From: Schizochytrium sp. TIO01
Lineage: Eukaryota > Sar > Bigyra > Thraustochytrida > Thraustochytriidae
Direction of reading: 5' to 3'
Length of the DNA stretch: 64,000 nt
NCBI GenBank assembly: GCA_004764695.1
Contig: SMSO01000037.1
Location: 1,472,247 to 1,536,246, forward strand
Positions 36,901 to 45,491 of the stretch are shown piece by piece. The position numbers and the translations under genes were made by a program. Under the pieces are notes generated by a model that made no database searches, was not told the DNA's origin, and worked only from the letters and a program-made list of their open reading frames with translations. Every line of letters begins with the position of its first letter. Position 1 is the stretch's first letter.

Positions 36901-38212
36901 AGATGCACAAAAGCAACTTCATCAATTCCTCAGTTTAGAACGCCAACAGGAATTTAAGGCGTGGGAATTTACTGCAACTCACAACATGAATAGGCTGGTG
37001 GAAAAAGAGATTGACAAGGTATCTGCCGAAGAATTACGGGAGAGCCGCAAGGCGGCAGAGGATGAGTCCCTTAGACGAGAGAAGTTTGAGAGCGAAACTG
37101 ATTCTCTTCGCGCTGCAGAAAGCCAAAGAGCTGAAAGTTTCGACGGAGAGACCGTGCGTTTGGAGTTTGCAGAGATGCAGCTACGGAAGCTGGAGCATCT
37201 TGCCTTTTCCTCGCTCGAGCGTCAAAGGAGACAATTCTTAGACATATCATCAGCATGCTTTAATCGAAATATTTTGCGTCGTCTTGTCTGGAAAAAGACC
37301 CTGAAAGAGTTTGACAAGAGTAACCGATCTGTCTTCCAGACATATGACGAAATGACTAAGGAGACACAAGTACTCCTGCGAGCTCCTCTTGGCACTAGGA
37401 AAGAGAATGCTCAAAGAACTAGAGAATGTCTTGAGCTATTTCACGAAGTGGGCACCAGAAGCTTTCTCTCCCGTGCACAACGTGAGGACGACCGCCTTCC
37501 ATCCTACTCCAAGCATCTCATCAAAGTGCACTATATTTTTTCTCATAAACAACGAGTCAACTGGGAAATATATATTCTTACCGAGTTCTGTCATGGCCAG
37601 AGACTTCAGGATTTTATGCAACGGTTGCATGCCGAGTCTTCTCGCGTGGGTCAACTCCCAGAATATATATTGTTAGCAATTGGTGAGCAGGTTTCAAAAG
37701 GTCTCCGCGCCCTGCATCTGGCAGGTTTAGCACACATGGGTGTAGAACCCGCATGTATCTTCTTCAACGAAAAACACGAAGTCAAGCTTGGGATTCCACG
37801 AGACCTCCAAAGTTTACAGCTTATTTCAGATTACCAGCCTCGTCTTGCAGCTGCAACATCGCAATACGCCGCACCCGAGCTCTCCAGTGTAATTATCGAC
37901 CCTGCGACTTCGTTTGACCCTATTAAGGCTGATGTTTGGAGTATCGGAGCAATTATGTATCACCTTGCAACTGGTTTACCATTGCCATCACCCTTTATCC
38001 TTTCAAGGCTAGTAGCTCAGCCAGTGGTCCGACAACGTAATCGATGGTTTCGTGATTTACTGCGAATGACATTGCAGATTCGTGTGGCAGAGCGTGCCTC
38101 TACAACCGATCTTGTCGATTTCTTTGCTGATGTTTCAGACCAGCTTGTTTTATCAGCAACCGAGAGCATGCATCGCCCCATGGAGAATTTGGCTCCATCA
38201 ATTTATACTTAA
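33902..38212 (+). CDS. WW-WW-EF-hand-coiled-coil protein with C-terminal pseudokinase domain
   Basis: This is an intronless frame of 1436 residues. Two WW domains lie at the N-terminus. The first has W24, W46 and P49; the second has W148, W171 and P174, both with the usual 22-23 residue spacing. A long, polar, low-complexity region follows (about 200-690). One EF-hand-type loop spans D768-E779 with acidic residues at positions 1, 3, 5 and 12. A highly charged coiled coil covers about 880-1170. The C-terminus (about 1180-1430) has protein-kinase landmarks: LTEF hinge-like strand, APE at 1324-1326, and DVWSIGAIMYHLATG of helix F. The catalytic HRD is replaced by HMG (1278-1280) and the metal-binding DFG by GIP (1297-1299), so phosphotransfer is unlikely. 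WW domains bind proline motifs, which suggests a scaffold, possibly calcium-responsive; that role is inference. Confidence 0.9.
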   Translation: MAERYFDEAAQVFVNPSTDLTELWEEYYDENGTLYFYERYSGGTAWELPWLSLQNFGENDFQNAFETTDSNAYNMFDENSSNPGLFQQASPNDHEAVATESATAVIPGAEVYNTGANTYDYESNYSNFEYAYFQANEPAWRSDHQEEWLEYFDEDTQLPYYINSASGESAWERPDAYQPPTKEPLYEQLSYERLQDVETKESEASSEKQYVSPSEQYKRDFNPVTIQSTEDLEIKTRDYFRNSSMESASESNFVANTDNSMVAATNQYKNISENLSADNLSAWWAAENDTTQWMQDAYWIQYDGPNAPNEETFTTEPVDTTMCNQTKDSEATQDTSRQKAEPALSSNDQVVDNLGVVMLNDQGNQTNQTTAEFASLEEYSIPSEILPTMQEQQDVHPTSFLVVENQRDAINKIVQDKLPSETNNGACQSSQAHSISVKGRQDEFTLSSATTTFLEEGNQNHKVPDICESIKSTSNSTEPITANSRSQETEGLLDGTNDEGRSELKCANNIFTKTNEEDICIGTDSNLNNPEGASLSNQGEEAKLTLTMKNQPRDIRSTSIAAVPTAVQGVNIVPESDHIVTESDEEHHQAREEEVTRLSTKNSEKLYSKTKDKKAQSQNWTATSYEMSFNVESSQGQTETREDQSNCNGTQPNCKSESSLCGLQLSPKRMTLVERRMTRKRDAEREAKLAVFAPRSPLRETRHVQLRIAPPVSQARTEILHDAGGQLTKGYLLKLLASNSDFRSKFKLACGGWTTTPSKLDVEFSEADRDNDKTLNETEWQRFCTFAARRARGGRRTLTSYENRVKKNDAATKGLETAQIKVTIPEQYKELIDVKYSLEPYSHFARQKTWDNFFKARDLTRKMEIMRYETVMRQRESSETKLRKEFDLQTKRTEEKRTRERKKLRKKLIEREKTKLRSRTVNKLLELTKDELDLQDRKRIEQEEEQRVNRSQRLKKLPTLKDIRQTTTRLIKRPSVMETDPNQPIRDLCALPLKDVECNEDAQKQLHQFLSLERQQEFKAWEFTATHNMNRLVEKEIDKVSAEELRESRKAAEDESLRREKFESETDSLRAAESQRAESFDGETVRLEFAEMQLRKLEHLAFSSLERQRRQFLDISSACFNRNILRRLVWKKTLKEFDKSNRSVFQTYDEMTKETQVLLRAPLGTRKENAQRTRECLELFHEVGTRSFLSRAQREDDRLPSYSKHLIKVHYIFSHKQRVNWEIYILTEFCHGQRLQDFMQRLHAESSRVGQLPEYILLAIGEQVSKGLRALHLAGLAHMGVEPACIFFNEKHEVKLGIPRDLQSLQLISDYQPRLAAATSQYAAPELSSVIIDPATSFDPIKADVWSIGAIMYHLATGLPLPSPFILSRLVAQPVVRQRNRWFRDLLRMTLQIRVAERASTTDLVDFFADVSDQLVLSATESMHRPMENLAPSIYT

Positions 38213-38708
38213 GTAGCAAGCTCTATGCAACGCCAGAAAAGCTTAGGCTGTTACCCCCGTAAAATATATATACAAAAATATATTTTGATCTTTTCAAATA
38301 GATGTTTTTGGTTCGACGTCTGCAACTCACCTTCAAGGAATTAATCTTCCAACTGATGAACTGCATTGCACCTGCAAGTTGTTTATTACCAGCTAGACCA
38401 AAAGATTTTAAATAGACATATACTCTCGAGCAAGAAATCGAGTTTGATGGAAGTCAATAGTGAGATATAATTATTTAATTTGTTGTTTTGGTTTTGTTTT
38501 CAGAAGCTGCAAAGTAAAAATTGTTGAGCAAAATTTTTGTAAACAAGCCGAAGAGGGCGCATTTCAGAAATGTGAAGAATATGATTGCCATAGTAAGGAG
38601 CAGGAATGAAAGATTTATTGGCACAGTCAAAATTTGATAATGAATCTCGAAGTGGAGTGAAGATACCTCGAGAGATGGGACAGAATGCTCAATGAAGGTA
38701 TACAGGTC
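38213..38708. other. Convergent 3' intergenic region
   Basis: This 496-bp AT-rich gap lies between two genes that end towards each other. An 8-bp inverted repeat (AAAATATA and TATATTTT, about 38261-38286) lies shortly after the pseudokinase stop and could form a 3' end hairpin. No gene is visible. Confidence 0.5.
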
Positions 38709-39524
38709 TTAAATTTCGTCCTCGTCATCTGAGGAAAGCTCTGCGAAAATATCACGTTCTGGGAAATCCCCTACCTCAACTTTATCAGGTCGAACAAATG
38801 TACCATGCTTTTCAGGGACTTCGAAGAACTTTTTACCTTTCACAGTACCATTACTCTTTCCAAGAGGTTCGTCGAGATGAACACCAATCCAATAGCCATT
38901 CCCAACGTATCCCTCGCCATCACCCTTCCAGACGATGGTGCCCCTCCTTGCGCCAGGCTCCACTTGGCAGCGATCTCCAATCTTAAAATCCTTCACGTCT
39001 TCGGCTGTCGGCGGATTAAGATTCTTCGGTTCACGGCGATTCTCGGGAAGAAACGTAAAGTACGGGTCAGTCTCCCGCATTTTTTTCTTGTAGTTTCGGA
39101 GCGAGTTATCGCGTTTCTCGTAATCCTCATCACTCATGACATACTTCTTCACCAGGTCAACGTTTTCAAGACCGCCATCTTTACTAAAAGAGTAGGGATC
39201 CGTGTCGACGATGTGAATGTTCATACCAGTGGCCACCCCATAATAACCCAACATCTTCGAATCATCATCGAGCTCGCAGAGAACTGCGCCATCTTGCTTG
39301 AGAACAAGCTTCTGGAAACCAGCACCAGTTCCTCCGTGCCTGTACAAGCGGTCCTTCAGGGCTCCAACGGTCGTGTGCAAGTCAACACGGATTTCGGGCC
39401 AACGCTGCTCCAGGTTGCTGTGTGTCACATCAACAAGGGCTGTGCCTTCTGCGATCTGCTGACCAAAGTGGGCATCCTCAAGCCGGACATACTGGTTAAG
39501 CGTATTCATATCCATAGCTGCCAT
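38709..39524 (-). CDS. TBCB: Tubulin-folding cofactor B (CAP-Gly and ubiquitin-like domains)
   Basis: The product is 271 residues, close to the family's usual 240-250. It acts in the cytosol in the tubulin-folding pathway, binding alpha-tubulin and, with cofactor E, helping dissociate or assemble the tubulin dimer. The N-terminal part (about 25-110) fits the ubiquitin-like domain (TVGALKDRLYRHGGTG). A linker with the characteristic DPYSF segment follows. A CAP-Gly domain is at about 183-249 with GYWIGVHLDEPLGKSNG; the usual GKNDG is GKSNG here. The tail VGDFPERD and the acidic end DDEDEI match the C-terminal end of the family, which contacts cofactor E and tubulin. Start and stop are clear and no intron is needed. 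Codons are richer in G/C at third positions than in most neighbours, as expected for a well-expressed housekeeping gene. Confidence 0.96.
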   Translation of the reverse strand: MAAMDMNTLNQYVRLEDAHFGQQIAEGTALVDVTHSNLEQRWPEIRVDLHTTVGALKDRLYRHGGTGAGFQKLVLKQDGAVLCELDDDSKMLGYYGVATGMNIHIVDTDPYSFSKDGGLENVDLVKKYVMSDEDYEKRDNSLRNYKKKMRETDPYFTFLPENRREPKNLNPPTAEDVKDFKIGDRCQVEPGARRGTIVWKGDGEGYVGNGYWIGVHLDEPLGKSNGTVKGKKFFEVPEKHGTFVRPDKVEVGDFPERDIFAELSSDDEDEI

Positions 39525-42334
39525 CTTGAGAGAGTGTTGTCAGCAGAGGCGAACGGGAAAAGCTGTGAAGGCTGGATAAGCAGATTTTGAGCAAGGAATG
39601 GATTCCCTAGACGAACTGTCCTGCAGATTGCTCTACGACTGACTTTTGCCGATTTGGGTTTGCTCCCTTGCGATTCCGTTCAATCGCTTTCCAAGGAGTT
39701 TTGCCTTCTCGTCGAGTTTGGCTTGCGGTTGCAACGTCGCGAAGAAAGCTACCCGAAATATTCATCTCTCTACGGTTTTTTCTAGTAGTCAACATCCTAA
39801 GAGTTCCCTCGAATACCTACTACTAATACCTTAGCGCTACCATACCTTCAGCCTTGCTGTGCTAATTGCATCACTAGGCACTAACCTCTATTTATGAAGT
39901 ACTAATTAAGTAAGTAGCAAAATAGGCTACTAGTAGGCCAATACTTTCTTACTTTTCCTCGGGTTCTAACCTTTGACTCCCTACATAGGGAGTAGGAATG
40001 TTGGTATAGTTCTACATACATACATACATACATACATACATACACACATACATACAACCTAGTATCTAACTAGCTATATACTCCTACTATTCAACCGGTA
40101 ACAGCGGGCCATGAGGACATTCCAGAGTGGAGTATCTGAGTTAACACTCAAGCAATAATACCATTGAGAAGAGAATCTCTGACTAGTGAGGAATGTAACA
40201 GGTTCCTCGAATAGCGCAAAAGTAGGCTAAGTATCCCAACGTCATATCAGTTTAAATGAAAGCAATGTTTCAAGTTCAGGACAATAGATAACAAATACTT
40301 TTCACAGGGACTGCTCATGGACGAAAAACGATAGAAACATGGTTCTACAACACCCAAGTAGGTTCATGAAGTACTCCAATTTACTGTCACTACAACATAA
40401 TTTTTTAAAAGAATGCGCTAAAAATTAATCTAGGATTCCCCATAGGAGGCATTACCTAAGAAACGAGTAAAGCTCTTTGAATCTGTCCAAGGTAAGGAAG
40501 ACAATGAGAATTTATGCAATTGACTATGAATTTATTTTCGAAGTTCATTGCGGTAAATAAAATTGCGCAGGATAGTCAATTTAGAAAGATGAAGATGTAT
40601 GATAAATAGATTTAAAATAATAAAAAAAGCGTACTATGTGAATTGTGCTGTTGTTGAACATATTTTTTTAAGCACCAGGTATAACCTCTGGGAGTAATTT
40701 GGGTGAAGCCGCTCTTCTTAGCTAGAAGATATGAAGGAGAGTGCTACCAAAAATCAGAAAAAAAGCTCAATGGCAACCGAAGTTCTTTCATAAGAGCAGG
40801 CGTGGGTTGGAGGTTTGACACAAGCACGAACCATAAGGCCAGCTAGCTAGCCTATAACACTTTACTTCTTTTGCGATAAATCCTTAAATCTTCGTAAGAA
40901 GTCCAAAAATGAATCAGGAGTAATACTTACAAAATTTTAAGGAAATTCTCAAAGTTAAGGCAAGTTCTCCATTTCGTGAAAACCTGCTGTCTTATCTACA
41001 AGTGAGGAATAATGCATAGGACTCAAGAAAAGACGAGGTGCGGCATACGCATACGTAATATGTGGTGTAACTATCTCTCATCAACTCTATAGAAATCTTC
41101 AGTTGAAATTAAGAAGTTGAATCACTCAAACGCATTTTAGACAACCTTTTGCTAGTCAACTCATTAACACGTGCTATAGGCTATTTAAATTGAATCACCA
41201 GCATCATTATCTAACCAACTTTTTCTGCACATTCTGAGGAGCCTCCTGCTCGCGTTTGAACTTCTGTCTCGGCGATTTATGCATTGCTTCATGTTTATTT
41301 GAAGATGATGCTACCATCTCGTATTAAGAGGCACTATGCTGCCAGAGGGTCTGTTCATATGAGCGATTATATGCTTACATACTCCTACTACAGTTCTTCA
41401 ACTCTCAAGAACAATTATTACAAGGATTGCACCACAGCGTAGTGAGAGTAGCCTGGATGTTCTCTTGTGACTAATACTTATAATACCACTGATCATAGGC
41501 AAGTTCTTTCTCAGAACATAGCGCGTGGATTTTATGCCCAGTAGATAGAGAAGGCTGATTGCATGAACTTTCATTCAAACAGCTTAATTATTCATTCAAA
41601 GTTCTTTTCATTGGACACGCTCTTCGTCCCAGGTTTGAGTCTTTCTCTTCAATAGGCTAATGAAAATTATTCTGCAAGTCCCTCTAGCACTAGTAGATAC
41701 CTAGAAACCTAATGGGAGTGTTCTTCACCTAGTTCTTGAATGCCATCTAGTTCTACCTTTGCTTCTAGTAGCCATATCCCCGCTACCTAGGACTTAACAT
41801 GACTAGTATTAGCTTAATAGACAACATCCTATCTACTCCTATATACCCCCTACAGCAGTGCTATAATTAATATGAATATTTCCTCACCTTTCTTCTCCTC
41901 CAATCGTGTGCTAATTCCGTGGCCACCGAAGTTTACAAGTCAAAGGTCATCATAGTCAGGCACGCCAATACCTTGGCAGAGGAGAGTGTAAAACCCAAGT
42001 CGCTTGGGCAAGCGGATTTCTGAGCGGCTGAGTAATCGAGCGAGCATCCTTTGCTTGCTTGCTTGCCTGCTTGTCTGTTTTCTCTTCTTTGTTGCTCTGC
42101 CTGGAATCGGTGGTGTTGCCATCACCCGTTCATTCATCAATCCATCCATCCATTGAGCATCGTCGTGGTCCTCTGTTTGTGACGGGGCTTAAAAGTCCGT
42201 CAGAACTCAACAGACAGAAGATTTCCTCGGATAGGGATCTTCACGCCCAGCAAACAAAGTAACAACCAAACGACCAAAGAATCAAGTTTTGCTCAGTTCT
42301 GTAGCTAGCCAGTGAGCAAGCACCATCAGCAAAG
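39525..42334. promoter_or_regulatory. 2.8-kb divergent intergenic region between TBCB and Pescadillo genes
   Basis: It must contain both promoters. It holds a CATA-type microsatellite (about 40013-40045), several TACCTA/TAGGTA words, and near the Pescadillo start a GC-richer stretch with GCTTGCTTGCTTGCCTGCTTG (about 42053-42073) and a CATC/CATCC repeat (about 42134-42154). No additional gene is visible. Confidence 0.45.
40013..40045. repeat. (CATA)n microsatellite
   Basis: About seven consecutive ACATAC-phase CATA units are followed by an imperfect CACA unit and two more copies. It is a simple tandem repeat in the TBCB/Pescadillo gap. Confidence 0.9.
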
Positions 42335-44773
42335 ATGGGCAACAAAACTAAGGGTGATAAGGGCACCATTCGCGAGAAGGGTCGTGCCACCATTAAGAAG
42401 AAGAGTATCAAGAGCAAAGCTCTGGATATTAACTCTAAGCGCCGTGCGCGCAAGGCTGGAAACATCCGCAAGAAGGGCCATGAGGGTCACGTTATCCGCT
42501 ACATCACCCGTCGTCGGGCTATGAAGAAGCTCCAGCTGACTCTCAAAGATTTTCGTCGTCTCTGTATTCTCAAGGGTATTTATCCCCGCGAGCCCCCTGG
42601 TAAGCAAGTTAACCAGACATGCTATCACGTCAAAGATATCTCCTACCTCGCCCACGAGCCTCTCCTGCAGAAGTTCGCGGACATCAAGGCCTACCTTGAC
42701 AAGGTTGCCCATCTCTTGAACCGCAAGAACGTCTCTGATGCCCAACGCAAGTACGATGCGCGTCCTCGCTATACCCTTGAGCACCTCATCAAGGAGCGTT
42801 ACCCTCGCTTCCGCGATAGTCTTGCTGACATGGATGACGCTCTGTGTTTGATTCACCTCTTCGCCAACATGCGCATCGTTTCTTCCGTCAATGCGGAACG
42901 TAGCGAGAACTGTCTTCGCCTGGCTCGTGAGTGGCAGCTCTACGTGGTGCGTTCTCGTGCTCTGCGCAAAACTTTTGTATCCGTGAAAGGAATCTACTAC
43001 CAGGCCGAGGTTATGGGCGAGACTATCACTTGGATTGTGCCGCACAAGTTCTCCCAGAACGCGCCTCGTGAAGTGGACTTTCGCGTGATGGGCACCTTTC
43101 TCGAGTTCTACGAGTCTTTGACTTCTTTCGTGCTCTTCAAGCTCTATCACTCCCTTGGACTTCAGTACCCGCCCAAGCTCGACAAGGGTCTCGATGCCAA
43201 AGGAGCTCACCTCTCGGCCATGCAACCCGAGGAGATCGGCAATGACAGCGACGAAGACGAAGACAAAGATGACGTGGAAATGGGTGATGCTGAAGATGCA
43301 GAACAGGCAGAGTCATCCGCAGCACATGCGCGAAAGAAGCAGCGTCTCGCAGAAGAGGATGCAGAACTCGAGCGTGAACTTATGAAGGAAATCGAGGAGG
43401 AGGAGCAAAAGGAGGAGAAGCTAACTCGTGCTGAACGTGCCAAAATCGAGGCCCAGAGCAAGGAGCGCATTGAGTCTCTGTCGCAGCGTATGCGCGAGAT
43501 CATCGAGAAGGACCAGGAGGAAGAGGAGAAAGACCAGGAGGAAACAGGTCGCGACACCCAAGACCCTGATCTTGAGGATGAGGCCTTCGCAGGGGACGAA
43601 ACCGCTCAGCAGATTGCAGAGCAAGAACGTGAAATTCAGGCACGCACTAACTTGCTGCGTGGCCTTGTGTTCTGGCTCTCCCGTGAGGTGCCTTTTGAGT
43701 CTCTCGAGTTCGTTATCCGTGCTTTCGGTGGCGAGGTTCTGTGTGCCGATGCTGGTGACAAACCCACTGACAGCCGCATCACCCATTTCGTCACAGACAG
43801 GCCCAAGGTCCAACGCGCAAACTCTCACTGTGAGTACGTACAGCCGCAGTGGGTCTTTGACTCTGTGAACTGGAAGATCCTCATGCCAGTGCAGAAATAC
43901 GCCCCTGATGCAGCATTGCCTCCTCACTTGTCGCCCTTCGTGGACAACACCATGGTTGGATACAAGCCTGAGTTTGCTGATGAGATTGAGCGCTTGCAAG
44001 CTGCTGCCGGAGTTGCTGCTGATAAGCTTGCGCCGCCCAAGCTTCTCCGTGATACCTACAGACCATCTCTGGAGGAGCAAGACGAGGCCGAGTTCAAGGA
44101 CTCCGACAAACCCACCGAAGACGAAGAAGAGGCATTTGTTGAGGAGCTTCAGGAGGAGCTCCGCAATGGAGAGCGTCGCAAGCGGAAGCGTGCCACTGAG
44201 GACAAAAAGTCGGCAGAGCCTGAAGAGAGCGATGAGGACTCTGGTGCTGAAGATAGTCAGCACGAAGCTACAGACAAGGCTATCTCAAGTGCCGCCGAGG
44301 CCGAGGAGGAAGCCAGTGACGATGACGAGGAGGAGGAGGAAGAAGAAGAGGAAGAAGAGGAAGAAGAGGAAGAGGCACCTGTTACGAAGAAGGCCAAAAA
44401 AGAAAAGGCTGTCCCCAAAACCAAGGAGGAGCCCACTCCGAAAAAGGCCAAGATTGAGAAGGAAGAGAAGCCCAAGACCTACATCAAAGCCAAGAAGTTT
44501 GCAGGAGCTCGCCCAGGATACTTTTTCAGACTTGGTGCAGAAGGTATGGGCTACTACATGGATGTCAACGCAAACCGCAAGCCCACATTCCGTTCTGGCA
44601 ATGTTGTCAGCAAGCGCCAGCAACGCATTGCAAGCAAGAAAGAAGAAAACGCTCGTTCCCAAATGCTCATGTCCAAGAAGGCCAAGAAGCTGTATGGTAT
44701 CATGCAACACGGCATTAAGGAGAAGCAAGCCAACGCTGCTGAGCTTCGCCGCCGTCGCCGCCAATCCAAGTAA
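42335..44773 (+). CDS. PES1: Pescadillo homologue, ribosome biogenesis factor
   Basis: Pescadillo (Nop7 in yeast) acts in the nucleolus in the PeBoW complex, needed for maturation of 27S/32S pre-rRNA into 5.8S and 25S/28S rRNA of the large subunit. The protein has 812 residues, against about 590-605 in human and yeast. It has a basic extension of about 60 residues, then the hallmark segment YITRRRAMKKLQLTLKDF and RRLCILKGIYPREP. The pescadillo N-domain runs to about residue 290. An acidic/charged insert follows (about 300-435), then a BRCT domain (about 440-535; GLVFWLSREVPFESLEFV, WVFDSVN). The C-terminal part has a long Glu/Asp run (about 655-685) and a Lys-rich end typical of nucleolar proteins. 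The larger size comes from the charged inserts and N-terminal extension. The start ATG is in a good context (AAGATGGGC). Codons favour G/C at third positions, which also creates long meaningless frames on the opposite strand. Confidence 0.97.
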   Translation: MGNKTKGDKGTIREKGRATIKKKSIKSKALDINSKRRARKAGNIRKKGHEGHVIRYITRRRAMKKLQLTLKDFRRLCILKGIYPREPPGKQVNQTCYHVKDISYLAHEPLLQKFADIKAYLDKVAHLLNRKNVSDAQRKYDARPRYTLEHLIKERYPRFRDSLADMDDALCLIHLFANMRIVSSVNAERSENCLRLAREWQLYVVRSRALRKTFVSVKGIYYQAEVMGETITWIVPHKFSQNAPREVDFRVMGTFLEFYESLTSFVLFKLYHSLGLQYPPKLDKGLDAKGAHLSAMQPEEIGNDSDEDEDKDDVEMGDAEDAEQAESSAAHARKKQRLAEEDAELERELMKEIEEEEQKEEKLTRAERAKIEAQSKERIESLSQRMREIIEKDQEEEEKDQEETGRDTQDPDLEDEAFAGDETAQQIAEQEREIQARTNLLRGLVFWLSREVPFESLEFVIRAFGGEVLCADAGDKPTDSRITHFVTDRPKVQRANSHCEYVQPQWVFDSVNWKILMPVQKYAPDAALPPHLSPFVDNTMVGYKPEFADEIERLQAAAGVAADKLAPPKLLRDTYRPSLEEQDEAEFKDSDKPTEDEEEAFVEELQEELRNGERRKRKRATEDKKSAEPEESDEDSGAEDSQHEATDKAISSAAEAEEEASDDDEEEEEEEEEEEEEEEEAPVTKKAKKEKAVPKTKEEPTPKKAKIEKEEKPKTYIKAKKFAGARPGYFFRLGAEGMGYYMDVNANRKPTFRSGNVVSKRQQRIASKKEENARSQMLMSKKAKKLYGIMQHGIKEKQANAAELRRRRRQSK

Positions 44774-45491
44774 ACAAGACAAACAACTGGTGGTCTTGTG
44801 TGATCAAGAGGTACCTAATTTCCGTTCGCTGGAGCAGAGTGATACGACTTTACTTCGGGCTTTTCATGCTTTTCATGCAACCTACTTTAGAACCCGCCCT
44901 ACAGCGTATGGAAATGGGGTGGTATTACGGCATTGCCTTTCATAAGAAATTGCTACAAGACTGCATCCAAACACCGACCCGATGAACAGGGCTTAAGACG
45001 CTTTATAACATTCGTAACTACATCAACAACATAACCTACATTTTCGAAATTTATGACCTCAGTTTATTTTTAGAAATTTTATTTATTTAAAAAAAGAAGG
45101 GAAAAAAAAGTGCACATTCACTGTACTTCTGAACAGAGCTGTACTTTTCTCGAGACCATTTTATACTGAGGTCAGATTCACTTTCTTATGATTTTGGTCT
45201 CGTTCTGCAAATTTTAAAATCCAATTTTCAACGTGTCGACGTTTCAACAAAGAAAGAACGGGCTAGCAAAATTGGTTTGCAGGCATAGTTAAATTTTCCC
45301 ATTAACTTTTTCAAGCATGTGATAATAATTTCACAAATCTTATTATTTAAACAGGGATGCTTTACAAATTTGAAGGAGTAGAGTAAATTAAAGTGATTGG
45401 AGGGTTTTTTTCCCTTTCCCTTTTCATTTGTTTATTTCTCTCTATTTTTTAACTTTTTAAAATAAATAAAACTTAACACTTTCATATGGCT
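44774..45491. other. Convergent 3' intergenic region
   Basis: This 718-bp gap lies between the Pescadillo stop and the stop of the SANTA/SANT gene. The first 230 bp are GC-richer and probably Pescadillo 3' UTR; the rest is AT-rich with A and T runs. No gene is visible. Confidence 0.5.

Noticed and set aside
42326-43225. 299-codon antisense frame across the Pescadillo gene, and 280 codons at 43421-44263
   Set aside because: Both mirror the GC-biased codons of Pescadillo on the other strand and have no recognisable motif.
43908-44945. 345-codon frame in another phase at the Pescadillo 3' end
   Set aside because: It is a shifted reading of the Lys/Glu-rich coding region, giving artificial Arg/Ser/Lys-rich sequence.
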